A stretch of DNA of 64,000 nt from Anaerobacillus alkaliphilus (GCF_004116265.1 NZ_QOUX01000046.1:806001-870000), one strand, 5' to 3'; shown: positions 45,037 to 54,479, counted from the stretch's first letter. Numbers and translations: made by a program. Notes: generated by a model not told the origin, from the sequence alone.

Positions 45037-45552
45037 TTACTTTTCAGCTTTTGGAGCTAAAATTAAAAACATGCTTCGGCCTTCCATTTTTGGAGCCGAT
45101 TCGATCGATGCAATGTCTTCACATTCTTTTGCCAAACGCTCTAGAACAACTTTACCGATCTGAGAATGAGTAATTGCACGACCACGGAAACGAATCGCCG
45201 CTTTTACTTTATCTCCTTTTTCAAGAAACTTTCTAGCGTTACGAAGCTTTGTGTTAAAATCATTCAACTCAATAGTTGGGCTCAAGCGAACCTCTTTCGT
45301 TGTAATAATCTTTTGATTTTTACGAGCTTCTTTATCTTTCTTTTGCTGTTCATATCTAAACTTACCAAAGTCCATTATCCGACATACTGGCGGTTTAGCA
45401 GCAGGTGCAACCATAACTAAGTCAAGGTTTGCATTTTGAGCCATTTCTAAAGCCTCTTGCCTCGTCTTTACCCCAATCTGATCTCCGTTTGGGCCAATAA
45501 GACGAACTTCTCGGGCACGAATACCCTCATTGACTAACATGTCTTTACTAAT
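45037..45552 (-). CDS. infC: Translation initiation factor IF-3, AUU start
   Basis: 171 aa from an ATT codon at 45552, with GGAGGTG 7 bases upstream. The resulting (M)[19 protein letters not shown] aligns with Bacillus and Geobacillus IF-3, whose gene also begins with AUU. An apparent ATG 45 bases upstream would add an unrelated [16 protein letters not shown]- and C-terminal domains are joined by [14 protein letters not shown]-3 checks the start codon, so the rare AUU lets it limit its own synthesis. The L20 leader lies upstream. Confidence 0.95.
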   Translation of the reverse strand: MSKDMLVNEGIRAREVRLIGPNGDQIGVKTRQEALEMAQNANLDLVMVAPAAKPPVCRIMDFGKFRYEQQKKDKEARKNQKIITTKEVRLSPTIELNDFNTKLRNARKFLEKGDKVKAAIRFRGRAITHSQIGKVVLERLAKECEDIASIESAPKMEGRSMFLILAPKAEK

Positions 45553-45712
45553 AACTAGCCACCTCCATGGTTTTAAAAAAATTTGCTTAATAAGCAATAC
45601 GTAAACCTAGTTTTGCTAAGTAGTTAAACTACTGCGTTGAAAGGATCCATGCAATCGAAAAAACGACTTACTCATTTGGAATACTATTCGACTGTCTTTT
45701 TCCAAATAAAAA

Positions 45713-45835
45713 AGATGTAGACGCACAATGCGCCCACACCTGTATTGATTTTAATCAACTAAGTAACCTGCAAACATTTCTTTGTCAGCCAGGTGAGAAG
45801 CGGGCGCTTCTTCTTGCATTGGTTCCAATATTTAA
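45713..45835 (-). promoter_or_regulatory. L20-type leader RNA of infC-rpmI-rplT
   Basis: The minus strand has GCGCCCGCTTCTCACCTGG, TGTTTGCAGGTTACTTAG and a terminator stem in which AGGTGTGGGCGCA pairs with TGCGTCTACATCT (plus 45713-45741), followed by TTTTTT. Sequence and order match the known Bacillus L20 leader, where L20 binding favours early termination. Confidence 0.9.
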
Positions 45836-45841
45836 TTCACT

Positions 45842-45994
45842 AAGCAAGTATACCAAGAAGCAAACCATTTGTCAACTTGTCAAAAGGTAAATCGTTTTAG
45901 AAAACATGATTGCCAATAAAAACTATTAGTAAATTGACTTGTTTATCTTAACAAGAAACTATTAAACATTTCAAGTCTTTTTTTTAGTTTTTTA
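45842..45994. other. Intergenic region after the PAS-GGDEF-EAL gene
   Basis: AT-rich, with a T-run on the plus strand (45977-45986) near the end of the minus-strand gene. It should hold the infC promoter. No clear hairpin or operator was identified. Confidence 0.35.
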
Positions 45995-48160
45995 TTAAAT
46001 ATTCAAGGTATGTTTTTCCATAAATTCTAAAACCTTGTCGGCAGGAAGTGGCCGACTAAAAAAGTACCCTTGCATTTCATCACACTTTTCTTGCTGTAAA
46101 TACTTAAGAGCGTCATTATTTTCCACACCTTCAGCAACCACTCTCATCCCTAAGTTGTGAGCAAGATTAACGATCGAAGAAACGATTGCACGATCTCCAG
46201 TATTAGTAGGCAATTCATACACAAAGGTTTGATCAATTTTTAATGTAGAGATGGGAAAATTCTTCAAGTAACTTAACGATGAATAGCCTGTCCCAAAATC
46301 ATCAATAGCAATCCTTATACCTAAGTCATTAATTTTGGTTAAAGTTTCAATTGTTGATTGTGTACTATCCAATAGACTGTTTTCAGTTATTTCTAGCTCT
46401 AAGTATTTAGCCGAGAGTTCAGCTTCTTTGAGAGTATTCAACACATCTGAGACGAAGCTAGGATGTTGAAAGTGTTTTGTTGCTATGTTTACACTTACCC
46501 TTATATCGGAAAAACCGAGGTCTTGCCATTTTTTCAGCTGCAAACAAGCTTCTCTAAGAACCCATTCGCCTAAGGGAATAATTAAGCCACAATCTTCTGC
46601 CACTTGAATAAAATCGAGTGGCGGAATATATCCTCTTTCTGGATGAAACCAGCGAATAAGTGCCTCGTAACCAACAATCTTTCCTGTGTGTAAATCGAGC
46701 TGAGGCTGATAAAAAAGCTGCAGTTGCTCTTGACTTGCTAACGCTTTTCGTAAATCGTTTTCGATATTCAACTTATTCACAAGCGTCTCATTCATCTCTG
46801 AATTATAAAATAAGTAGGTATTCCTTCCTTTATCTTTTGCTGCAAATAACGCAATGTCACAATTCTTCACTAAATCTTCTGGGGTTTCTCCTCCAGAAGG
46901 ATAAACACTGACCCCAATACTTATTTTCAAATGAATATCAGCTTGTTTATAAAGAAATGGACTCTCAAAAACATTTAATAAAAATTGGCAAACTTCCTTT
47001 GTTTTGTCTTCATCGGTATCGTATAAAACAAAGACGAATTCATCGCCACCTAAATGATAAAGAGTATATCGATCAACAAACTTTCGGATATTCACTTTTT
47101 GTAAGCGATGAGCAGCCATGATTAAAACATAATCTCCTACAGGATGTCCCAATGTGTCGTTAATACGTTTGAAATGATCAAGGTCAATAAATAAAACAGA
47201 CACTTGTTTACTTAAATCTTTTGCCTCACCTATTAGGTTGGAAAGATCTTTATCAAGTACTCTTCGGTTTGGTAAATCTGTTAAAGAATCATGATAAGCC
47301 ATATGTTCAACAATTAGTTCTGAATTCTTTAATTCAGTAATATCACTAATCGTACCCACAATTTCTTTCACCTCTCCGTCTCGATAAAACGGGGAAAAAG
47401 TAATAAATAAATGTTTTCTTTTAAACTTAAGTTCAAAATTTTTCGTGACACCTAAAAATGTTTCCTCTACAGGTACCAATAATTTCTTTAATGTCTCTTC
47501 TGGCAAGATAGCTGAGACTGACTTATGAAGATGCTCCTCTTCACTTAGCCCGAGCTCACTAGCTAATTTACCCGCAATTAAAGTAAAAGCATAGTCATCA
47601 TCACAACATTTTTTTAGTTTAAAAACGAGGTTATCAAGACTTTGCATCACCTGAACAAAATCATTTTTTAGTAACTCTCTTACTTTATCTTCATAGAGCT
47701 TACCTTCTGTTATATCAGTGCGAACTGCTATAAACTTATAAGGCTCACCTGTGTCGTCTATTAATGGAAAAATGGTAGTTTTCACCCAATAATAACTACC
47801 ATCCTTAGCCAAATTTTTCACTTCACCTTCCCAAACATTTCCGGAAGTGATCGTTCTCCACATATTTTGATAAAATTCTACGGTATGGTGTCCGGATTTT
47901 AAGATTGAATGATTTTTTCCTATGAGCTCTTCTCTTGCATATTTAGAAATTTCACAGAAGGTATCGTTAACACTTAAGATCGTTCCACTTCCATCAGTTA
48001 TCGCAATAATAGTAGAGCGATCAATTACTGTGTATAGGTCAGTTAATTCGTCTAAAATAGCCGTTACTTCCATATTATTTAAATGAAGTCCAACGAGCTC
48101 TTTTCTTAGGTCAGAGACTAAATTGGTCGGTGTTATAATTCGATCTGCATCCTTGCTCAT
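45995..48160 (-). CDS. PAS-GGDEF-EAL cyclic-di-GMP enzyme
   Basis: 721 aa, cytoplasmic. A PAS/PAC sensor (about 45-155; ITDGSGTILSVNDTF, WEGEVKNLAKDGSYYWVKTTIFP) is followed by a second PAS-like region (about 165-280), a GGDEF domain (GGDEF at 371-375, with DSLTDLPNRR and FIDLDHFKRINDTLGH) and an EAL domain (EAL at 499-501, ITENSLLD, DDFGTGYSSL, KIDQTF, QGYFFSRP). Both active sites look intact, so it may both make and break c-di-GMP. No RxxD inhibitory site is evident before GGDEF. AAGGGGG lies upstream of the ATG. It has no clear B. subtilis counterpart at this position. Confidence 0.93.
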   Translation of the reverse strand: MSKDADRIITPTNLVSDLRKELVGLHLNNMEVTAILDELTDLYTVIDRSTIIAITDGSGTILSVNDTFCEISKYAREELIGKNHSILKSGHHTVEFYQNMWRTITSGNVWEGEVKNLAKDGSYYWVKTTIFPLIDDTGEPYKFIAVRTDITEGKLYEDKVRELLKNDFVQVMQSLDNLVFKLKKCCDDDYAFTLIAGKLASELGLSEEEHLHKSVSAILPEETLKKLLVPVEETFLGVTKNFELKFKRKHLFITFSPFYRDGEVKEIVGTISDITELKNSELIVEHMAYHDSLTDLPNRRVLDKDLSNLIGEAKDLSKQVSVLFIDLDHFKRINDTLGHPVGDYVLIMAAHRLQKVNIRKFVDRYTLYHLGGDEFVFVLYDTDEDKTKEVCQFLLNVFESPFLYKQADIHLKISIGVSVYPSGGETPEDLVKNCDIALFAAKDKGRNTYLFYNSEMNETLVNKLNIENDLRKALASQEQLQLFYQPQLDLHTGKIVGYEALIRWFHPERGYIPPLDFIQVAEDCGLIIPLGEWVLREACLQLKKWQDLGFSDIRVSVNIATKHFQHPSFVSDVLNTLKEAELSAKYLELEITENSLLDSTQSTIETLTKINDLGIRIAIDDFGTGYSSLSYLKNFPISTLKIDQTFVYELPTNTGDRAIVSSIVNLAHNLGMRVVAEGVENNDALKYLQQEKCDEMQGYFFSRPLPADKVLEFMEKHTLNI

Positions 48161-48229
48161 CTTTCATTCCCCCTTGAGAAGCCAAATCTTCTCCTTACCT
48201 AATAGTAATCACGATTTATATATTTATAA

Positions 48230-48421
48230 AGCTGTTTTCGCAGAGTTTGTTGCTTCCGTAAAAATCCCAAAAGCCGGATTTTTACACAAATTACTAAGAG
48301 TTTACTACTAATTTAGTAAGTACCGCTCTTTTCTTACATAATTTATTGGCTGAAATCTCCATCTAGGGTATTTTTCCGATTATTTTAGGATAAAAAGCCA
48401 CAATGTTTACGAAAAGAGCCT
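48230..48421. repeat. Dispersed intergenic repeat, copy C (192 bp)
   Basis: Starts AGCTGTTTTCGCAGAGTTTG and ends TTTACGAAAAGAGCCTT. It contains the GTAAAAATCC/GGATTTTTAC hairpin (48257-48286), as in copy A, and the ATCTAGGGTATTTTTCCGAT core. It lies 70 bases upstream of the PAS-GGDEF-EAL gene. Confidence 0.9.
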
Positions 48422-48647
48422 TTTATAAAATTCTACCAATTAAGATATCTATATAATACTAACGGTTTCTAGTTATCAATAAAATGATAACCAGTAATTC
48501 TAGCTCGGATAATATTCCAGTATTTGTTCTATACTTTTACTTGTATTTTACTAGAAGTTAAACTCTATTATATCCTGAAGTTGATCATTTGCGTAAGTAC
48601 ATCTTGTTAACTTTTTTATTTTTGCTTTCTTTTAATTAGGCTGTTTT
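48422..48647. other. Spacer between repeat copies C and D
   Basis: 226 AT-rich bases separating two same-orientation repeat copies. No coding frame, hairpin with T-run or operator was recognised. Confidence 0.4.
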
Positions 48648-48832
48648 CGCAAAGTTTGTTGCTTAAAGATACAAAGAATTCACAACTAATTTAGTAAGTA
48701 TTGCTCTTTTCTTACAAAAATTTATTGGCTGATATCCTCATCTAGGGTATTTTTCCCGATTATTTTAGGGTATAAAGCAACAGTTTTTAGTGCGACGAGT
48801 AACCGCAGGAGCAATGTTTACGAAAAGAGCCT
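48648..48832. repeat. Dispersed intergenic repeat, copy D (185 bp)
   Basis: Starts AGGCTGTTTTCGCAAAGTTT and ends TTTACGAAAAGAGCCT. It lacks the internal hairpin but has an extra block near its end (about 48783-48810, containing TGCGACGAGTAACCGCAGG). It is in the same orientation as copies A, B and C. Confidence 0.9.
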
Positions 48833-48910
48833 TTAATTATTCCGTTTAAAACAGTATTGAACTTATTATAGAAGAAAAATATTTACCTAAGTAATAGTAG
48901 CGCACAAAAA

Positions 48911-48936
48911 AACTGCTGAAACTTGTTTCAGCAGTT
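48911..48936 (-). terminator. Terminator of thrS
   Basis: 12-bp perfect stem AACTGCTGAAAC with a 2-base loop and T-runs on both sides (A-run at 48906-48912 read on the minus strand). Confidence 0.92.
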
Positions 48937-48944
48937 TTTTTAAA

Positions 48945-50867
48945 TTAAACTAAGTTATTTTTTCTAGTAGCGATTTCTTCTTTAATGTTAAAGATAAATG
49001 TTTCAAGACCAACAGCTTCTGAATTTTGTTCGCCATATTTACGAACATTTACAGCACTGTCTTCAATTTCCTTATCACCTAATACAAGGATATAAGGAGT
49101 TTTTTGCATTTGTGCTTCACGGATTTTATAACCCATTTTTTCATTACGAGTATCAATGTGAACACGAACTCCAGCTTCAGAAAGTTTAGCTTTCACTTGG
49201 TTTGCATACTCAAGATGAACATCACTTACTGGTATGATTTCCACTTGTACTGGAGCAAGCCATGTTGGGAAAGCTCCTGCAAAGTGTTCAACTAGAATAC
49301 CAAAGAAACGGTCGATAGATCCATAAATTGCACGGTGAATAACAACCGGATGAACTTTGTTGTTGTTTTCATCAACATACGTTAAGTCGAACTTCTCTGG
49401 CATTTGGAAGTCAACTTGAATTGTCGCACATTGGTGGCTACGTTTTAGAGCATCCTTAATGTGGAAGTCGATTTTTGGACCGTAGAATGCGCCATCACCT
49501 TCGTTTAATTGATATGGTAGTTGTAAATCTTCTAACACATTACGAAGAGCGTTCTCAGCTTGCTCCCAAAGGCGGTCGTCACCCATTGAATTTTCTGGAC
49601 GAGTCGAAAGTTCTACAGAGTACTCGAAACCGAATGTCTTATAAATTTTATCAACCAGTGTAAAGACTTCTTTAATTTCACTTTCGATTTGCTTTGGTGT
49701 TACAAAGATATGTGCATCGTCTTGACAGAACGTACGTACACGAATCATCCCGTTTAATGCTCCACTTAATTCGTGACGGTGAACTTGACCAAACTCAGCC
49801 ATACGGATTGGTAGGTCACGGTAAGAATGAAGTTCATTCTTGAAGATCAGCATGTGCCCTGGGCAGTTCATTGGTTTCATTGCAAACTTCGTATCATCTA
49901 CCTCTGAAAAATACATATTTTCATGGTAATGCTCCCAGTGACCGGATTGCTCCCATAAACGTTGGTTCATCATAAATGGTGTGCGTACCTCATCGTAGCC
50001 TGCAGCACGCTGTAATTCTCTTGAGAAGTTCTCAAGTTCTGTACGAACAACTTGTCCCTTTGGTAGATAGAAAGGCATACCAGGAGACTCCTCCGAGAAC
50101 ATGAATAAGTCTAGCTCTTTCCCTAGCTTACGATGGTCACGCTTTTGTGCCTCTTCAAGGAAATGTAAATATTCATCTAAATCTCCCTGCTTAGGAAATG
50201 CTGTTCCATAAATACGTTGCAGCATTTGATTATCGCTACTTCCTCTCCAGTAAGCACCCGCGATACTCATTAACTTTAAAGCCTTAATTTTTCCTGTAGA
50301 CGGAAGATGTGGTCCACGACAAAGATCGAAAAATTCTCCTTGCTCATAAATAGAGATTTCTTGTCCTTCTGGAAGCTCACGAATAAGTTCAAGCTTTAGG
50401 TGATCGCCAATTTCCTCATAAATGCGAAGAGCTTCTTCACGAGAAACAACATTACGGCTAATCGGTAAATTCTCATTAATAATCTTTTTCATTTCTTTTT
50501 CAATTAGTGGTAGGTCTTCTGGCTTTAATACATGCTCCATGTCAACATCATAATAGAAACCATTTTCAATAACAGGTCCAATTCCTAGTTTAATGTCTGG
50601 ATACAGTCGTTTCAGTGCTTGTGCCATTAAGTGAGCAGTACTATGACGATAAACTTCTAATCCTTCTTTTGAGTCTAGTGTCACAATTTCTACTGCCGCA
50701 TCTTCCGTAATCGGTAATAATAAATCAACAACTTTACCATTTACTTTACCAGCTACCGCCTTTTTCTTAAGACCTGGGCTAATCGAAGCTGCAATATCTT
50801 CAGTCGTTACTCCTTGATCATACTCTCGTATTGCGCCATCAGGGAAAGTTACTTTCACTTGTTCCAT
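48945..50867 (-). CDS. thrS: Threonyl-tRNA synthetase
   Basis: 640 aa from the ATG at 50867, preceded by AAGGAG. The GTG nine bases earlier lies too close to it. An N-terminal TGS domain (VKVTFPDGAIREYDQGVTTEDIA) and an editing domain (HSTAHLMAQALKRL, with GPVIENGFYYD) come first. The class II core (MNCPGHMLIFKNELHSYRDLP, RTFCQDDAHIF) and the anticodon-binding domain (VQVEIIPVSDVHLEYA) complete it. It charges tRNA-Thr. It is controlled by a T-box leader and ends in a strong terminator. Confidence 0.98.
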   Translation of the reverse strand: MEQVKVTFPDGAIREYDQGVTTEDIAASISPGLKKKAVAGKVNGKVVDLLLPITEDAAVEIVTLDSKEGLEVYRHSTAHLMAQALKRLYPDIKLGIGPVIENGFYYDVDMEHVLKPEDLPLIEKEMKKIINENLPISRNVVSREEALRIYEEIGDHLKLELIRELPEGQEISIYEQGEFFDLCRGPHLPSTGKIKALKLMSIAGAYWRGSSDNQMLQRIYGTAFPKQGDLDEYLHFLEEAQKRDHRKLGKELDLFMFSEESPGMPFYLPKGQVVRTELENFSRELQRAAGYDEVRTPFMMNQRLWEQSGHWEHYHENMYFSEVDDTKFAMKPMNCPGHMLIFKNELHSYRDLPIRMAEFGQVHRHELSGALNGMIRVRTFCQDDAHIFVTPKQIESEIKEVFTLVDKIYKTFGFEYSVELSTRPENSMGDDRLWEQAENALRNVLEDLQLPYQLNEGDGAFYGPKIDFHIKDALKRSHQCATIQVDFQMPEKFDLTYVDENNNKVHPVVIHRAIYGSIDRFFGILVEHFAGAFPTWLAPVQVEIIPVSDVHLEYANQVKAKLSEAGVRVHIDTRNEKMGYKIREAQMQKTPYILVLGDKEIEDSAVNVRKYGEQNSEAVGLETFIFNIKEEIATRKNNLV

Positions 50868-50913
50868 AGTTAACACTCCTTATTTTCTGAAAAATTAAAA
50901 TAAAAAACAAAAA

Positions 50914-51140
50914 ACACCCATCCCTAAAAAGGGACGAGTGTAGCGCTCGTGGTTCCACCCTCATTCACACAAGTACCTAAGTAACCCAGAATAGGGGCTT
51001 CAGTACACGTTTGTGTCTCATGAGATATAACGGTTGTGGCCGTCAGTAGATACTATTAGTTCCCTACTGAAGTTCAGAGGTGGTAAGTACTATTTTCGTG
51101 TTAGGAAGCTCTCAGCTATACTTCCCTCTCTTTAAACCGT
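50914..51140 (-). promoter_or_regulatory. T-box leader of thrS
   Basis: The minus strand has the T-box core GGGTGGAACCACG (plus 50948-50961), then terminator ACACTCGTCCCT/AGGGATGGGTGT (50914-50941) and a T-run. The upstream stem I region contains CTTACCACCTCTGAAC, offering an ACC (Thr) specifier. Readthrough is expected when tRNA-Thr is uncharged. Confidence 0.93.
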
Positions 51141-51268
51141 AAAATAAAACTCATGTCCTCATCATAACTTATTTTGGATGTAATTTGCTTATGTACGTTA
51201 TTATATGAATTTATTTTACGAAAAGCAAGTTTAAATTGGTTTTTAGAAAAAAATACCTCTCCACGACC

Positions 51269-52129
51269 TTAATGCATTTTATAGTTCTTCTTTTCGAACA
51301 CACTTTTACTATATATTTGAACTTTTTCTTGAAATATATTCTGAATAGAATGTATCACACCACTATCAATATCATTACTATACAGATGAACTTCCTTTGG
51401 GGCAATACTAACTAATGGACTGATTACCATTTCTTGAATTGGAATTTCCTTTTCAAAAACAATTTCACGGTCTAAAAAGGTTTCTAGTTTTTCGTCAGAA
51501 ATTGGTTGGAAGAACTCATCATAAAAAAAGATTTCTTTATCAATAACTAGATGAACACAATTTAATCTCGGTAGACGTTTTTTTAAATAAAATCGTAAGC
51601 TCTCTAAAAGGTTTTGATATTCTTGTTCTAGACGGAACTCATCAATAGCCATTTCTACACAATCAATTAATTTATCCAAATAGCCTCTTAAACGAAATGT
51701 TAGAAATGAATCATAACAAAAATTACAATCTCTAGTTAAAAAAGTATTAAATGCATCCTCAATAATTTTTTCGGTAGAAAACAATTTTGTTACATTTGGT
51801 AAATCTAATCTTTCACCTGCTAAAATTGACTTCGCCATTACTAAAATATGAGACTGTTCTTCTTCGTTTTCGTAAAAAAATATATTCTCAATAATATCTA
51901 AAAGCCAGGCATCTTCTTTTGTTTCAACCACATGCTTTTTTAATACTTTAGTTAAAGCTGGTTTTATTGTTTCATTAAAATCAACTGTGTCATCTACTTT
52001 TATAAATAGTTTATCGCTTACTTCCGAAAGTTCAACTTCCTCATTCTTTATAAAGGCCTGAAGCCCAGCCTTAAAATTAGTAAGTAAATCATAACGATCG
52101 AGCTTATTTTGTAAATAAATCTCTATCAA
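51269..52129 (-). CDS. ytxC: Sporulation-associated protein YtxC
   Basis: 286 aa from the TTG at 52129, which follows GGGAGGGG. The frame upstream to 52150 runs through that site. The protein is rich in charged and aromatic residues (DRDCNFCYDSFLTFRLRGYLDKLIDCVEMAIDEF) with no signal or membrane span, and matches YtxC mainly by position beside thrS and dnaI. It is needed for normal sporulation in some bacilli, with no known biochemical role. Confidence 0.8.
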   Translation of the reverse strand: MIEIYLQNKLDRYDLLTNFKAGLQAFIKNEEVELSEVSDKLFIKVDDTVDFNETIKPALTKVLKKHVVETKEDAWLLDIIENIFFYENEEEQSHILVMAKSILAGERLDLPNVTKLFSTEKIIEDAFNTFLTRDCNFCYDSFLTFRLRGYLDKLIDCVEMAIDEFRLEQEYQNLLESLRFYLKKRLPRLNCVHLVIDKEIFFYDEFFQPISDEKLETFLDREIVFEKEIPIQEMVISPLVSIAPKEVHLYSNDIDSGVIHSIQNIFQEKVQIYSKSVFEKKNYKMH

Positions 52130-52274
52130 TGAAAGCCCCTCCCACAACAATTAGACGCAAACTACCTTCTAGTGTCTATTTTTTCTATACATATATATGG
52201 GGGCTTATCCAAAATAATGCGTATAACTAGAAATTAATTATCTAGATCTTAGTTCGTCACCCTAGGAAAAAGAA

Positions 52275-52298
52275 AAAGCCGATGAAGTCATCGGCTTT
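52275..52298 (-). terminator. Terminator after mqnC
   Basis: 11-bp stem AAAGCCGATGA/TCATCGGCTTT with a 2-base loop. The minus strand continues TTCTTTTTCC. Confidence 0.87.
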
Positions 52299-52303
52299 GC
52301 TGG

Positions 52304-53413
52304 TTAATTTTGCATCACAAAATCTTTATCTGTTTGTTCCTCTTCTTTAAATACACGCAGGGTGTGATACTTCGTATTTCGTTGAGCAGGTACTTTCCCC
52401 GCTTCTCGAATTAATCGTAAGATAAGATTTGTATTTACCTTGTGAGTTGCTCCTGCAGCTGAAACAACATTTTCCTCCATCATTGTGCTTCCAAAGTCAT
52501 TACATCCATATGAAAGTGATTTTTTACCAATTTCTGGTCCCATTGTAACCCAAGAAGATTGGAAGTTTGGAATGTTGTCCAGAAACAATCTAGAAATAGC
52601 TAAATTTTTCAAGTATTCTTCTGGTGTTACTTTTTCAGCTTTAAGATTTGTATTATCTGGTTGGAATGTCCAAGGTATAAATGCTAAAAAGCAGTTTGTT
52701 TCGTCTTGAGCATCACGAACACGCTGAAGATGTAAAGCACGCTCGTGGTATGATTCGCCAAAGCCAATTACCATTGTAGCTGTACCGTGCATTCCAACGG
52801 TCTTCACCATTTTCATACACTCGATCCATTGTTCCCAAGAGCCTTTTTTCTTACTAATCTTCATTCTTGTACGATCGTCAAGAATTTCTGCTCCACCACC
52901 TGGTACAGAATCGAGTCCTGCCTCTTTAAGCTGAAGTAAAACTTCCTTTAGACTATGGCCAGAAACCTCTACCATTTTCCAGATCTCAGCAGGAGAGAAA
53001 GAATGCATCGTAATAGTAGGGAAACGTTGCTTAATTTTCACTAGTAAATTTGTATAGTAGCTTAAAGGTAAATCCGGATGTGTTCCACCTTGCATGAGAA
53101 TTTCTGTTCCATTAACATCAACAGTTTCTTGAATTTTATCCAGTATTACTTCATCATCTAATACATATCCGTCCTTATGACCTGGAGGTCGATAAAAAGC
53201 ACAAAAGCGACAGTACGTATCACAAAAATTTGTATAATTAACATTTCTACCGATAACAAACGTTGTAATTGGTTCAGGATGCCACTTTTTCATAACTTCA
53301 TTAGCAGCAGCACCAATTTTCTCCACTTCGTTGCTCTCGTATAAAAGAATAGCGTCTTCAATCGTTAATCGCTCTCCACTAACTGCGCGTTCAAGGATAC
53401 GGTCAATTGTCAT
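52304..53413 (-). CDS. mqnC: Cyclic dehypoxanthine futalosine synthase
   Basis: 369 aa radical SAM enzyme. C64-DTY-C68-RF-C71 holds the [4Fe-4S] cluster, ILMQGGTHPDLPLSYY follows, and GAEILDDRTRMKISKKKG is a family hallmark. It converts dehypoxanthine futalosine to its cyclic form in the futalosine route to menaquinone. Its presence suggests this route instead of the MenFDHCEB route used by B. subtilis. It sits between dnaI and ytxC, where B. subtilis has no such gene. GGGGG precedes the ATG. The other mqn genes are not in the window. Confidence 0.95.
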   Translation of the reverse strand: MTIDRILERAVSGERLTIEDAILLYESNEVEKIGAAANEVMKKWHPEPITTFVIGRNVNYTNFCDTYCRFCAFYRPPGHKDGYVLDDEVILDKIQETVDVNGTEILMQGGTHPDLPLSYYTNLLVKIKQRFPTITMHSFSPAEIWKMVEVSGHSLKEVLLQLKEAGLDSVPGGGAEILDDRTRMKISKKKGSWEQWIECMKMVKTVGMHGTATMVIGFGESYHERALHLQRVRDAQDETNCFLAFIPWTFQPDNTNLKAEKVTPEEYLKNLAISRLFLDNIPNFQSSWVTMGPEIGKKSLSYGCNDFGSTMMEENVVSAAGATHKVNTNLILRLIREAGKVPAQRNTKYHTLRVFKEEEQTDKDFVMQN

Positions 53414-53546
53414 ATAAAAACCCCCATCTCTCTTAGTAAATCCAGCATATCTATTAATATATCAATAATTTCAGAAGAAACACCTTTTATTATGGTAACA
53501 TACTTTAGGAAAAAATGTATAATTAGATTTACTTCGTTTTCATCGT

Positions 53547-54476
53547 CTAACCTCTACGGTTTTTCCCCTCAATGAAAATTGGTTCAGCAAAATGACGGAT
53601 GCGTTCCATGATGCGTTTAGACTTTAATTGTTCGATGCCGCCTTTTTGTGAATAGGATAGATGTTCTTCTAACTCTTCAAAATCATAGTTTGATGTATAC
53701 AATGTTGGTAGCTTTTCTAGCATCCTATGTTGAAGGATTACACCTAAAATATCATCCCTTACCCAACTAGACATTGTTTCAGCACCAAGATCGTCCAAAA
53801 TTAGTACAGGTACATTTTTTACAAGATCAAGTTTTTCGTTATAAGAACCATCATGAATACCCGACTTTAATTCTCTGAAAAAATCCGGTGTATAAACAAG
53901 CATCGTTGAGATATTTCTCTCTGCAAGTTCATTGGCAATTGCTCCCATGATATAGGTTTTGCCTACTCCAAACTTACCATGTAAGTAGAGACCCTTTCCT
54001 GATGTTCCAGGAGTTGCCGTTGTTGCAAACTCAACTGCTTTTGCAATGGCTAAAATCCTTGAGCGATTATCTTGGTCAAGATGATCAAAGGTAGCAGCAA
54101 GAATTTCTTTTGGTATATATAAGCTTTTCACTAATTTTTGTTGGCGTTTGCTTTCTTCAGCTTTTAGTTTCATCTGACAAGGATTATATTTAAGCTGAAT
54201 TTGGGCTCGCTCTAAATATAATTCTGGTTGGTATCCTTTCATCATGTTCGGGCACAGGTCTAAACCTGTACATCGATGACAGTGGTTTCTCTCATTCCGA
54301 AATTCAAATAGTCTGGAGATATTCCGCTCAATCTCACTTTCAAGTATATCAGGGTTAGCTTGAATAAAGTTCATAATTGCTTTATCAGTTAGAACTTCCT
54401 CCTTCAAACGTTGGAATTGATTTAAAAATTTAGTAGAATTTTTCATTTTTTGTAACGTTTCTTGGATAGATTCCAT
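53547..54476 (-). CDS. dnaI: Primosomal helicase loader DnaI
   Basis: 309 aa. The N-terminal domain has a zinc-site candidate (CHRCTGLDLC, about 66-75, plus C100) for binding the DnaC helicase. The AAA+ domain has Walker A GKFGVGKT (167-174), Walker B VLILDDLG and the C-terminal SKRIMERIRHF sensor region. It loads the replicative helicase at oriC and restarting forks. It starts 3 bases after dnaB, so translation is coupled. GAGGG precedes the ATG. Confidence 0.96.
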   Translation of the reverse strand: MESIQETLQKMKNSTKFLNQFQRLKEEVLTDKAIMNFIQANPDILESEIERNISRLFEFRNERNHCHRCTGLDLCPNMMKGYQPELYLERAQIQLKYNPCQMKLKAEESKRQQKLVKSLYIPKEILAATFDHLDQDNRSRILAIAKAVEFATTATPGTSGKGLYLHGKFGVGKTYIMGAIANELAERNISTMLVYTPDFFRELKSGIHDGSYNEKLDLVKNVPVLILDDLGAETMSSWVRDDILGVILQHRMLEKLPTLYTSNYDFEELEEHLSYSQKGGIEQLKSKRIMERIRHFAEPIFIEGKNRRG

Positions 54477-54479
54477 TCT

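Noticed and set aside
45553-45597. N-terminal extension of infC ([15 protein letters not shown])
   Set aside because: It runs through the GGAGGTG ribosome binding site of the AUU start and has no counterpart in IF-3 proteins.
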